From NCBI GenBank assembly GCA_035651995.1, contig DASRER010000014.1, positions 1 through 64,000 of the forward strand: a DNA stretch of 64,000 nucleotides, given 5' to 3'. The notes beneath the pieces were generated by a model. It did no database searches. It was not told the DNA's origin and was given only the letters and a program-made list of their open reading frames with translations. Shown here one piece after another: positions 1 to 7,679 of the stretch. The position numbers and the translations under genes are program-made. The stretch comes from Terriglobales bacterium. GTDB taxonomy: Bacteria > Acidobacteriota > Terriglobia > Terriglobales > Acidobacteriaceae. Position 1 is the first letter of the stretch; every line of letters begins with the position of its first letter.

Positions 1-54
1 CAGAAAATGTTGGAAATGCTCCTCAATCCGGATTATCTTCGCCATCGGGTGTAG
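1..54 (+). CDS. C-terminal end of an unidentified gene (partial)
   Basis: Frame 1 is open from the first base to a TAG at 52-54 and gives 17 residues ending LNPDYLRHRV. This may be the tail of a gene that begins upstream of the window. Only 54 bases are visible, so chance is possible and no family can be named. Confidence 0.3.
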   Translation, partial: QKMLEMLLNPDYLRHRV

Positions 55-170
55 GTCTCCTTTCCAGGAACGGCTTCGCTTGCTAGGCAAAGCCAACTTA
101 CACCCTCTCGCTTTTTACACAATCAACGTTACGTCACCCGCCGTACCGGCGAACTTGACAGAGAGACGAC

Positions 171-305
171 GTGCACATAAACTGCGACACGATGATTTCG
201 ACTTCCCAGAACTCTTTCATCAGCACCATCGCCATTAGCACCATGGCGATGAGCATGCGGCTGACCACAGCCGCCATGCAGAGTTCTGGCGAGGTTAAGA
301 GCTGA
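171..305 (+). CDS. Thr/Ile-rich leader peptide of the threonine operon
   Basis: A short open frame of 44 codons from GTG at 171, or 37 codons from the in-frame ATG at 192, ends at TGA 303-305. From the ATG it holds five Thr and four Ile codons in 37, with the core FISTIAISTMAMSMRLTT, very like the E. coli thr leader (ISTTITTTITITT). The purine-rich GAGAGA at 161-166 favours the GTG start; nothing like a Shine-Dalgarno precedes the ATG. It lies just upstream of mutually exclusive hairpins and an intrinsic terminator, in front of the threonine genes. Ribosome stalling at the Thr/Ile codons when charged tRNA is scarce would favour readthrough. The family role is known from E. coli; its use here is inferred from sequence. 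Confidence 0.8.
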   Translation: MHINCDTMISTSQNSFISTIAISTMAMSMRLTTAAMQSSGEVKS

Positions 306-348
306 AGCAGTCCTCTTAATTCAAAGGTTTCCCGAAACCCACTCGCCA
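227..348 (+). promoter_or_regulatory. Threonine operon transcription attenuator (pause and antiterminator hairpins)
   Basis: Three alternative structures are visible. First, 227-235 pairs perfectly with 243-251 (9 bp) over the Ile/Thr codons. Second, 257-263 pairs with 268-274 (7 bp, 4-base loop) at the end of the leader peptide, as a pause hairpin would. Third, 287-293 (TGGCGAG) pairs with 342-348 (CTCGCCA), which would tie up the 5' arm of the terminator at 335-345. Bases 230-234 can also pair with 287-291, so the leader region can compete for the antiterminator strand. This is the logic of an amino-acid attenuator. Structures were found by eye, without folding energies. Confidence 0.75.
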
Positions 349-370
349 ACCGCGAGTGGGTTTTTCGTTT
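335..370 (+). terminator. Intrinsic terminator of the threonine attenuator
   Basis: The arms AAACCCACTCG (335-345) and CGAGTGGGTTT (353-363) are perfect complements with a 7-base loop, followed by TTTTTCGTTTT. The 5' arm overlaps the antiterminator partner at 342-348. Confidence 0.9.
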
Positions 371-382
371 TGCGGAGATTCG

Positions 383-430
383 CCAACGATGAAACGGTTT
401 TGACTTTGGCCAACGACCAACGACCAACGA
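383..430. repeat. CCAACGA heptamer repeat before the first threonine synthase gene
   Basis: CCAACGA occurs at 383-389 and then three times in tandem at 410-430, ending just before the AGAGG Shine-Dalgarno (431-435) of the next gene. It is one of several phrase-like heptamer repeats in gene gaps of this window. Confidence 0.7.
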
Positions 431-439
431 AGAGGCGTT

Positions 440-1705
440 ATGACAGTCCATTACCAGCTGACGTGCCGTGAATGCGGCAAGACATGGGGCAACCAGCCCG
501 CGTCCATCTGCGAAGCGTGCTTTTCGCCGCTCGAGATCAACTACGACCTTGACTTTGTGCGCCGCGAGCTGACGCGCGAGCGCATCGCGTCGCGCCCGCC
601 CACGCTGTGGCGCTATGCTGAGCTGTTGCCACTGCCGCCAGGATACGAGCCGCCGCTGCCAACCGGTTTCACGCCGCTGGTCGCTGCGTCGCGGCTGGGG
701 AAAACGTTGGGCAGCACGAACCTTTATGTGAAAAACGACGCCGTCTGTTTCCCGACGCTCAGCTTTAAGGACCGCGTGGTGGCCGTCGCCCTGGCGCAGG
801 CTCGCCGTTTTGGATTCGATGCCGTCGGCTGCTCTTCGACGGGAAACCTTGCCAACGCGGTTGCCGCGCAGGCTCGCCGCCAGGGACTCGATGCCTGGCT
901 TTTCATTCCCGCTGACCTGGAGGCCGCGAAGGTCCTCAACTCGCAGGTGTACGGCGCGCACGTGGTACGCATCGCCGGCAACTACGACCAGGTGAACCGG
1001 CTGTGCTCGCAGATTGCCGACGAGCGCCGCTGGGGCTTCGTGAACGTGAATCTGCGTCCGTACTACGCCGAGGGCTCGAAGACGGTGGGATTCGAGATTG
1101 CTGAGCAGCTTGGCTGGCGCTTGCCCGACAACGTCGTGGTTCCCATGGCCGGCGGCGCGCTCATCAGCCGCATCGCGAAGGCATTCCGTGAACTGGTCGC
1201 GGTGGGCCTCGTGGAACCGAAGCCGGTGAAGTTCTTCGGTGCGCAGGCGACGGGCTGCTCGCCCATCACCACCGCCGTGAAGGCCGGCGCGAAAGACATC
1301 GAGCCGCAGAAGCCGGCGACGATCGCCCGCTCGCTGGCCATCGGCAATCCTGCCGACGGACACGAAGCCATCGAGGTGATGACCGCGAGCGGCGGCTGGG
1401 GAGAAGACGCCGGCGACGCCGAAGTCGTCGCGGGAATCCAGTTGCTGGCGGAAACCGAAGGCATCTTCACCGAGACGGCCGGCGGCGTCACCGTGGGCGC
1501 CGCGCGCAAGCTGTTCGAGCAGGGACGCATCGCCGCGGATGAGCTCACCGTGCTGTGCATCACCGGCAACGGGTTGAAGACCACCGACGTGCTCACCGGC
1601 CGGTACGAGCTGGCCGAGCCGATCGCGCCGCGCCTGGCGGAGTTCGAGAAGGTTGCCGGCCCACCGCTTGCGGCTGAACTGGCCACGGCAGGAGGTGCGC
1701 GATGA
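440..1705 (+). CDS. thrC: Threonine synthase-like PLP enzyme, first copy
   Basis: This 421-residue fold-type II PLP enzyme would convert O-phosphohomoserine to threonine in the cytosol. An N-terminal zinc ribbon is visible (Cys9, Cys12, Cys24, Cys27). The PLP lysine is Lys110 in SFKDR, followed by the GCSSTGN phosphate-binding loop. The usual NPTGSFKDRG motif is altered to FPTLSFKDR, so it is more diverged than the second copy at 3481. AGAGG at 431-435 supports the ATG at 440. The stop overlaps the MoaD-like start by 4 bases (ATGA), implying tight coupling. PLP enzymes paired with MoaD-like carriers include the cysteine synthase CysM/CysO, so a sulfur-transfer role is an alternative. Class is secure; exact substrate is not. 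Confidence 0.82.
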   Translation: MTVHYQLTCRECGKTWGNQPASICEACFSPLEINYDLDFVRRELTRERIASRPPTLWRYAELLPLPPGYEPPLPTGFTPLVAASRLGKTLGSTNLYVKNDAVCFPTLSFKDRVVAVALAQARRFGFDAVGCSSTGNLANAVAAQARRQGLDAWLFIPADLEAAKVLNSQVYGAHVVRIAGNYDQVNRLCSQIADERRWGFVNVNLRPYYAEGSKTVGFEIAEQLGWRLPDNVVVPMAGGALISRIAKAFRELVAVGLVEPKPVKFFGAQATGCSPITTAVKAGAKDIEPQKPATIARSLAIGNPADGHEAIEVMTASGGWGEDAGDAEVVAGIQLLAETEGIFTETAGGVTVGAARKLFEQGRIAADELTVLCITGNGLKTTDVLTGRYELAEPIAPRLAEFEKVAGPPLAAELATAGGAR

Positions 1706-2004
1706 GCATTGTCGTGCAGATTCCCACGGCGCTGCGGCGTCACACCGCCGGACAAGCGAAGGTCGTGGTGCCTGCGGCGAACAATTTGCCTGAGCTGCTC
1801 GATTTTCTGGGCGGCACGTTTCCCGACCTGAAGCCGCATCTGCGCGACGAGTCGGGCCAGGTGCGCCGCTTCCTCAACTTCTACGTCAACGACGAAGACA
1901 TCCGCTTTCTCGGTAATTCCACTTATCGCTTCCAGGACGGCGACGAGGTCATGATCATCCCGTCGATCGCCGGAGGCAGCAGGGCAGGAGACCCATGGGC
2001 CTGA
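1702..2004 (+). CDS. MoaD/ThiS-like sulfur-carrier protein with C-terminal extension
   Basis: This 100-residue protein has the ubiquitin-like pattern of MoaD, ThiS and CysO: a basic beta strand, LPELLDFLGGTFP, LNFYVNDEDIR and finally DGDEVMIIPSIAGG. These proteins work by thiocarboxylation of a terminal Gly-Gly. Here Gly91-Gly92 is followed by eight more residues (SRAGDPWA), so it could only act after trimming, or it has another role. The extra tail is encoded by the stretch that carries the Shine-Dalgarno (AGGAGA) and start of lysC, which it overlaps by 10 bases. It overlaps the upstream PLP enzyme by 4 bases. Its pairing with a threonine synthase-like enzyme recalls CysO/CysM, but its partner is unproven. 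Confidence 0.8.
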   Translation: MSIVVQIPTALRRHTAGQAKVVVPAANNLPELLDFLGGTFPDLKPHLRDESGQVRRFLNFYVNDEDIRFLGNSTYRFQDGDEVMIIPSIAGGSRAGDPWA

Positions 2005-3455
2005 TCGTGATGAAGTTTGGAGGAACGTCGGTCGGCGCGGCGGAGCGCATTCGCCAGTCGGCCGAGCTGGTGCGCGAAGCCGCGCGCGAAAGCGCCGTCG
2101 TGGTTGTCGTCTCGGCGCTTTCTGGCGTGACCGACGCCATCGTGAAGGCGCTGCACGCGGCGCGCAACGGCTCGAGCAGCGAGGTCGAAGCGCGATGCCG
2201 CGAGCTCGATGCTCGCCACGAGGCGGTGATCGCCGAGCTCTTCGCGCCCGCGGCCCGGGAAGCGGCCAGCGCGGCCGCGCGCGCCGGCGTGGCTCGCCTG
2301 GGTGAAGTCTGCTCCGGCGTGCTGCAACTGCGCACTTCCACGCCGCAGGTGCACGACATGGCGCTGTCGCTGGGCGAGGAGGTTTCGGCGCAGCTCTGCG
2401 CGTTGTACCTGGCGCAACTCGGCCTAGCGTGCGATTACGTGGACGCGGCGCGCGTGGTGGTCACCGACGATCGCTTCGGCGAGGCCGCGCCCGACCTGGA
2501 CGCCACCCGCCGCAAAGCCCGCCAGGTGTTGCTGCCGCTGCTGGACTCCGGGCGCGTTCCCGTGGTCACCGGATATCGCGGCGCGACCGCCACGGGCCAG
2601 CTGACGACACTGGGACGCGGCGGCTCCGATTATTCCGCCACGCTGCTCGGCGCGGCCATCGGCGCCGACGAAGTCTGGATTTGGACCGACGTTGACGGCG
2701 TGCTGACCGCCGACCCGCGCGTCTGTCCGAACGCCGCCACGCTGGCGGAGATCACGTTCGGCGAAGCCGTGGAGCTTTCCTACTACGGCGCGAAGGTGAT
2801 CCATCAGCGCGCCATCCGGCCATGCATGGAAGCGGGCATTCCGGTGTGGATCAAGAATTCATTCCAGCCCGATGCCGCGGGCACGCGCATTACCACCACC
2901 GGACAGGCGGGCTCGTCGCCGGTGAAGGCGGTCACGGCGGTCACGCGCGCGTCGCTGGTCACGCTGAGCACGCGCTGGGACGTGCACTTTGCCGAGGTTT
3001 TCGGACGGCTGCTGCTGCGGCTGGCGCACGAGCACGTGGACGTCCTGTTCACCACGCAGTCGTCGTCGGAAAACGCCCTTGGCCTGGTGCTGCGCGAGCG
3101 CGATACGGACGTGGTGGTGCACGCCATCAAGCGCCTGTTCCGCACCGAGCTGAAGCACGGCGTGCTGAATCCGATCGGCGTGGAGCGCGACGTTGCCGTC
3201 GTCGCGGTGCTCGGCCAGGCGATGAAAGGCGTGCCGGGAATTCTGGCCCGACTGTTCGGAGCGATCGCGCGGCGGAACGTCAGCGTGATTGCCGTGGCGC
3301 AGGGCGCCAGCGAGCTGAACATCTGCTTCGCCGTGCCGAGCGCGTCGGCGGGAGACGTGGTGCAGGCAGTCCATGAAGAGTTTTTCGGGAGCAAACAGGA
3401 CGCGCTCGTGGAGACCGGCGCGGCCCGTGCCGCGGCCGGGACGCTTTTCACGTGA
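1995..3455 (+). CDS. lysC: Aspartate kinase
   Basis: This 486-residue enzyme catalyses the first step from aspartate to Thr, Met and Lys. It opens with the signature VMKFGGTSVG, and the kinase domain contains GRGGSDYSATLLG and TDVDGVLTADPR. The last 170 residues carry a pair of ACT-like regulatory domains (VTLSTRWDVHF and AVLGQAMKGVPGILARLFGAI), so feedback inhibition by threonine or lysine is expected from the family. It is monofunctional; homoserine dehydrogenase is a separate gene at 5786. The start at 1995 has AGGAGA 5 bases upstream and overlaps the MoaD-like gene. No asd gene is present in the operon. Confidence 0.93.
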   Translation: MGLIVMKFGGTSVGAAERIRQSAELVREAARESAVVVVVSALSGVTDAIVKALHAARNGSSSEVEARCRELDARHEAVIAELFAPAAREAASAAARAGVARLGEVCSGVLQLRTSTPQVHDMALSLGEEVSAQLCALYLAQLGLACDYVDAARVVVTDDRFGEAAPDLDATRRKARQVLLPLLDSGRVPVVTGYRGATATGQLTTLGRGGSDYSATLLGAAIGADEVWIWTDVDGVLTADPRVCPNAATLAEITFGEAVELSYYGAKVIHQRAIRPCMEAGIPVWIKNSFQPDAAGTRITTTGQAGSSPVKAVTAVTRASLVTLSTRWDVHFAEVFGRLLLRLAHEHVDVLFTTQSSSENALGLVLRERDTDVVVHAIKRLFRTELKHGVLNPIGVERDVAVVAVLGQAMKGVPGILARLFGAIARRNVSVIAVAQGASELNICFAVPSASAGDVVQAVHEEFFGSKQDALVETGAARAAAGTLFT

Positions 3456-3480
3456 CGCAAAACAGGGTACAAACTCGGGC

Positions 3481-4815
3481 ATGAACGATGGCGCCCGTTT
3501 TGTCCTGCGCTGCATCGGTTGCAAGGCCGAAGTCGCCGAAGCAGCCGGAGATTTTCGCTGCGTTGAGTGCCGCGATCTGCTGGAAGTCAGCTACCCGTGG
3601 TCGGATCGCAAGCTGTTCGAAGGGGCCGACGCCGCCGCACTGAAGCAGACGTGGCTCTCGCGCCGCACGTCGCCGAAGGGCTGCGACCAGAGCGGCGTCT
3701 GGCGATTCCGCGAGCTGTTGCCCATCGTGCGCGACTTCGAGCACGTGGTCACGCTGCGCGAAGGCAATACGCCCATTTATGAGCTGCCGCGCTGTGCGGT
3801 GAGCGCGGGCGTGCAGCGCCTGCTGGCGAAGCACCAGGGGATGAACCCGACCGGCTCGTTCAAAGACACCGGCATGACGGCGGCGCTCTCGGTGGCGCGC
3901 GAGCAGAACTTCAAGTGGGTGGGCTGCGCGTCCACGGGGAACACGTCGGCGTCCATGGCCGCTTTCGCCGCGCGCGCCGGCATGCGCAGCCTGGTGCTGG
4001 TGCCGCAGGGCCAGATCGCGTGGGGCAAGCTGGCGCAGGCGCTGGAATACGGCGCGCTCACTTGCCAGCTCGCCACCGATTTCGACGGCTGCGTGCGCGT
4101 GCTCGGCGAGGTCATGCGCAGGTTTCCCGTGTACCTGCTGAACTCGGTGAACCCGTTTCGCCTGGAAGGACAGAAGACCACGGCGGTGGAGATGCTGGAA
4201 CAACTCGAGTGGCGCGTTCCCGATCACGTCATCGTGCCTGGCGGAAATCTGGCGAACTCGTCCGCGCTTGGCAAAGGATTCCTCGAGCTGCGCGCGCTCG
4301 GGCTCATCGAAAAGCTGCCCAAAATCTCCATCATCCAGGCGGCGGGCGCCAACCCGCTGGCGCGCAGCCTGCGCGAGCATCACGGCGAAAAACTTGAGCC
4401 GGTGCGCGCCGAAACGCGCGCCACGGCGATCCGCATCGGCAATCCGGCATCGTGGAAGAAGGCGATCGCGGTGCTTAGGGCGACCACCGGCGCCTGCGAA
4501 GACGTGACGGAAGATGAGATCGCGATCGCCAAGGCCGAGATCGGCGCCGACGGCGTGGGCTGCGAGCCGGCGTCGGCCGCCACGCTGGCCGGACTCAAGA
4601 AGCTGGTGCACATGCATTTCGTGAAGCCGGGCGAGACCGCGGTGCTCATCCTGACAGGACATTTGTTGAAAGATCCCGAGTACACGCTCGATTTCCACTC
4701 GCGTCCCGCGGCCGATCACGATCACACGGCGCGTTCCCGCCGGCCGCCGCTCTCGCTCGAAGCTTCCGCCGACGCGGTGATCCACGCGCTGAACCAAGCC
4801 GGAGGCCATGCGTGA
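3481..4815 (+). CDS. thrC: Threonine synthase, second copy
   Basis: This 444-residue protein is the more canonical threonine synthase. It has a zinc ribbon (Cys11, Cys14, Cys27, Cys30), the PLP site NPTGSFKDTGM with Lys128, the loop GCASTGNTSASMAAFAARAG and the glycine-rich VPGGNLANS. The frame is open upstream to 3373, but that part is the out-of-frame lysC end; ATG 3481, 25 bases after the lysC stop, starts directly before the zinc ribbon. The C-terminus (about residues 410-444) is longer than usual and ends HALNQAGGHA. It is followed by thrB with a one-base TGATG overlap, which places it in the phosphohomoserine-to-threonine branch. Two threonine synthases in one operon are unusual. Confidence 0.9.
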   Translation: MNDGARFVLRCIGCKAEVAEAAGDFRCVECRDLLEVSYPWSDRKLFEGADAAALKQTWLSRRTSPKGCDQSGVWRFRELLPIVRDFEHVVTLREGNTPIYELPRCAVSAGVQRLLAKHQGMNPTGSFKDTGMTAALSVAREQNFKWVGCASTGNTSASMAAFAARAGMRSLVLVPQGQIAWGKLAQALEYGALTCQLATDFDGCVRVLGEVMRRFPVYLLNSVNPFRLEGQKTTAVEMLEQLEWRVPDHVIVPGGNLANSSALGKGFLELRALGLIEKLPKISIIQAAGANPLARSLREHHGEKLEPVRAETRATAIRIGNPASWKKAIAVLRATTGACEDVTEDEIAIAKAEIGADGVGCEPASAATLAGLKKLVHMHFVKPGETAVLILTGHLLKDPEYTLDFHSRPAADHDHTARSRRPPLSLEASADAVIHALNQAGGHA

Positions 4816-5789
4816 TGGGGAAGCGTCGCCAGTCCGGAAAACGGAAGGCGGGCCCGCGCGCGTTTCAGATCGTGCTTCCGGCGACGTCTGCCAATCTCGG
4901 TCCGGCGTTTGATTGCGCTGCCCTGGCGCTTAACTTTCATTTGAAGGTTTCCGCCGAGGTTGCGGCCGAAGATCTCATTCGCGCGACCGGGCGCGACGAG
5001 GCAATTTGTGGCGCGCGCGAAGGCAACCTGCTGGTTGAGACCTATCGCGACGTGCTCGGGCAGGCCGGCAAGCCGGCGCCTTCGCTGGCACTCAGAATCG
5101 AAAACCAGATTCCCGTCGGCAAGGGCTGTGGGTCGTCGGCCGCGGCCCGACTGGCCGGCATCGCGCTGGCGGTCCACTTCGGCGGCCTCGGCTGGACCGA
5201 CGAGCGAATCCTGGAGGAAGCGGTGCGGCGCGAGGGCCACGCCGACAATGCCGCGGCATGCTGGCATGGCGGCATCGCGGTGGCGCAAATGGGAACCGGC
5301 GCGCTGCACGTCGCCACGCTTGCCGCGCCACGATGGCCATTGCTGCTCGCTGTCCCAGCCAGGCCACTTGCAACGGAGAAGGCGCGAGCGGTCCTTCCCA
5401 CGCAGGTGTCACGCGCGGATGCGGTTGCCAACGTGCAGAGCGCCATGCTGCTCGCCACGGCATTCGCGCAGCGGCGCGACGATCTGCTCCGCAGCGCGCT
5501 CACCGACAAACTGCATCAGCCGTACCGCGCGCCGCTCTGCCCCTTGCTCGATCCGCTGCGCGCTCTCGCCGGTGGCGACGGCATTCTCGGCGCCGTGTTG
5601 AGCGGCGCGGGCCCTTCGGTGCTCATGTTTCTCGCGCCGCGCGCGCCGCAGCCGCGCGTTGCGCGACGCGTGAAGGAGTGCCTGAGCGGCGCCGGGCTCG
5701 ATGCCGAATTGATCTTCGCGCAAGCTGAATCGCGTGGCGCGCGCGAGCGCCGCGCCGCGCTTGGCGGGAAAGGAGAATCGAGGACATGA
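4815..5789 (+). CDS. thrB: Homoserine kinase (GHMP family)
   Basis: This 324-residue GHMP kinase would phosphorylate homoserine for threonine synthase. The visible motifs are PATSANLGPAFDCAALAL near the N-terminus, the phosphate loop PVGKGCGSSAAARLAG and the C-terminal LSGAGPSVLMF. GGAGG at 4801-4805 and the TGATG overlap with thrC support ATG 4815; the GTG at 4812 is an alternative. A basic N-terminal tail (GKRRQSGKRKAGPRAF) precedes the domain. The gene ends in an ATGA overlap with homoserine dehydrogenase. Family assignment is firm. Confidence 0.92.
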   Translation: MGKRRQSGKRKAGPRAFQIVLPATSANLGPAFDCAALALNFHLKVSAEVAAEDLIRATGRDEAICGAREGNLLVETYRDVLGQAGKPAPSLALRIENQIPVGKGCGSSAAARLAGIALAVHFGGLGWTDERILEEAVRREGHADNAAACWHGGIAVAQMGTGALHVATLAAPRWPLLLAVPARPLATEKARAVLPTQVSRADAVANVQSAMLLATAFAQRRDDLLRSALTDKLHQPYRAPLCPLLDPLRALAGGDGILGAVLSGAGPSVLMFLAPRAPQPRVARRVKECLSGAGLDAELIFAQAESRGARERRAALGGKGESRT

Positions 5790-7075
5790 GCAGCCACATC
5801 GGCATCGGCATCGCCGGGTACGGAACTGTCGGCCGCGGGACCGCCGACGCGCTCGCGGCCAATGCGGGCGCCATCGCAGCGCGCACCGGTGTGCACATTG
5901 GCGTGGCGGCAGTCTGCCGGCGCTCAGCGATCGTGGCCGATGAGCTGCCCCGCGGCGCGCGCGCGCTGACGGATTGGCGCGAGCTGGTCGCGGCGCCGCA
6001 CGTGGCCATCGTCGTCGAAACTATCGGGGGTACGGGCGAAGCGCGCGACCTTGTCCGCGCCTCGCTTGCCGCCGGCAAGCCGGTGGTCACGGCCAACAAG
6101 AACCTGATTGCCGAGCACGGCGACGAGCTGTTCGCGCTGGCGCGCGCGAACAATGTTCCGCTCGCCATGGAGGCTGCCGTCGCCGGCGCGGTTCCGGTGC
6201 TGCGCGCCATCTGTGAATCCATGTCGGGCGATCGCTTGCTCAGCGTGCGCGGCATTCTGAACGGCACGGCCAACTACATCCTGACGCAGATGGAGAGTGC
6301 GGCGCTCAGCTTCGCCGACGCGCTGGCGGAAGCGCAGCGCGCCGGTTACGCCGAAGCCGACCCGACGTTGGATGTCGAGGGCATCGACGCGCGCGACAAG
6401 CTCTGCATCCTGGCGCGCCTCGCCTTCGGCGGGAGGTTGCGCCCGGCGCAGATCGCAACCAGCGGCATCTCGCGGATCGCGGCAGTGGACCTGCACTACG
6501 CGCGGCGCCTGGGCGGGACGGTCCGCCTGATCGCCGCCGCCGAGCGCAACGGTCGCGGCTTCGAACTCAGCGTAAGGCCGTGGCTGGTGGACAAGCATTC
6601 CATGCTTGCGGGGGTGGAAGGCGCGCACAACGCCGTGCTCATCACCGGGGAGCGCGCCGGCGCGCAGATGTACTACGGTCGCGGCGCCGGCGGCGGACCG
6701 ACCGGCATTGCCGTCGCGTCCGACGTGATCGAGATCGCGAGGCACGTCGCCGCCGGCACCCTCGCCTTCAAGCCGTGCTCAGCATTCCAGACGTGCGCCG
6801 ACCTCACGCCCACGCCGGCGCCGCACCCGGTGAGCTGGTATCTGCGCCTCACCGTGCGCGACCGACCGGGCATCGTGGCGCGCGTGGCCGAAGCGATCGC
6901 GCGCCAGCGCATCAACATTGATTCGGTCGTGCAGGAGCCCGGCATGAGTAAGGACCGGCTATCGTTCGTTATCACCGTGGAGCCGGTTTCCGAGCCACAG
7001 GTCCAGCGCGCGCTGGAAGAGATCAACGGGCTCGACTTCATGCTGGAGCCGGTGCTGCTGCTGAGGATCGGGTAA
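5786..7075 (+). CDS. hom: Homoserine dehydrogenase with ACT domain
   Basis: This 429-residue NAD(P)-dependent enzyme reduces aspartate semialdehyde to homoserine. It begins with the Rossmann motif GIGIAGYGTVGRGTADAL. The catalytic region includes VTANKNLIAEHG, GILNGTANYILTQM and the family signature GYAEADPTLDVEGIDARDK. The last 85 residues form an ACT domain (LRLTVRDRPGIVARVAEAIA), the usual site of threonine feedback. AAAGGAGA lies upstream of ATG 5786, which overlaps the thrB stop by 4 bases. It is the last gene of the threonine operon; the next gene is convergent. Confidence 0.95.
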   Translation: MSSHIGIGIAGYGTVGRGTADALAANAGAIAARTGVHIGVAAVCRRSAIVADELPRGARALTDWRELVAAPHVAIVVETIGGTGEARDLVRASLAAGKPVVTANKNLIAEHGDELFALARANNVPLAMEAAVAGAVPVLRAICESMSGDRLLSVRGILNGTANYILTQMESAALSFADALAEAQRAGYAEADPTLDVEGIDARDKLCILARLAFGGRLRPAQIATSGISRIAAVDLHYARRLGGTVRLIAAAERNGRGFELSVRPWLVDKHSMLAGVEGAHNAVLITGERAGAQMYYGRGAGGGPTGIAVASDVIEIARHVAAGTLAFKPCSAFQTCADLTPTPAPHPVSWYLRLTVRDRPGIVARVAEAIARQRINIDSVVQEPGMSKDRLSFVITVEPVSEPQVQRALEEINGLDFMLEPVLLLRIG

Positions 7076-7079
7076 CGCA

Positions 7080-7126
7080 GTGGATAGTGAATAGTGGTTA
7101 TTAGTGGTTTGCTATTCACTATCCAC
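7080..7126. repeat. 15-bp inverted repeat between convergent genes
   Basis: GTGGATAGTGAATAG (7080-7094) and CTATTCACTATCCAC (7112-7126) are perfect complements with a 17-base loop, followed by tandem GATCCAC units to 7140. It sits between the ends of hom and a minus-strand gene and may act as a two-way terminator, although it has no T-run. Confidence 0.75.
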
Positions 7127-7141
7127 GATCCACGATCCACT

Positions 7142-7573
7142 TCATTTCCTCTCCAATCGCATATACGTCACCTGCGCAATGGCCACGTCGCGTCCTTGCG
7201 AATCGCGCAGAGTCACCGCTACGGGCACCAGGCTGCGGCCAAACTTGATCACCCGCGCCTCGGCGGTTGCATCGGAGTTGCAGGGCGCCAGGAAGCGGAT
7301 GTTCATGTCGGTGGTGGTCACGCGCGCATCGGTCCCGGCGAGTGAAAGGATGGCGACGCAGGCGGCCGTGTCGGCCAGCGTCATCAGCAAGCCGCCGTGG
7401 AAGGACTCGAAAATTCCGTCGAAGCGGCGCTCGTAAGGCGCGGTGAGGACGGCTTCACCGGCGCCGGCGCGCTCCAGGTGCAGCTTGAGGGTGTGGGTAA
7501 TCGGGATTGATTCGAGGCGGCGGCGGAGCGCGTCCTCGGGAACAACTGTGGCGGTCTTCGACATGTGCACCAT
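7142..7573 (-). CDS. PaaI/YbgC-like hotdog-fold thioesterase
   Basis: About 143 residues with the hotdog-fold acyl-CoA thioesterase pattern: ERRFDGIFESFHGGLLMTLADTAA, where HGG and the following Asp are typical active-site elements of PaaI-type enzymes, and TTTDMNIRFLAP later. It would hydrolyse an acyl- or aryl-CoA; the substrate cannot be told. The reading frame is open further upstream, but the AGG box (minus strand, about 7577-7580) fits starts at 7573 (MVHMSK), 7570 (GTG) or 7564. Divergent from the flavin-binding gene at 7680. Confidence 0.78.
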   Translation of the reverse strand: MVHMSKTATVVPEDALRRRLESIPITHTLKLHLERAGAGEAVLTAPYERRFDGIFESFHGGLLMTLADTAACVAILSLAGTDARVTTTDMNIRFLAPCNSDATAEARVIKFGRSLVPVAVTLRDSQGRDVAIAQVTYMRLERK

Positions 7574-7679
7574 TTTCCTCGCCGATGAATTTAACAGACG
7601 GCGCAGTTCGTCCCGGGGACCCTGCGCAGCAAGCAAAATATTTTCGTAACTAAACGGCGGGCCGCGACATCAGCAGCTC

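Noticed and set aside
3373-3480. Upstream extension of the second threonine synthase
   Set aside because: These codons overlap the lysC 3' end in another frame; homology and the zinc ribbon start at ATG 3481.
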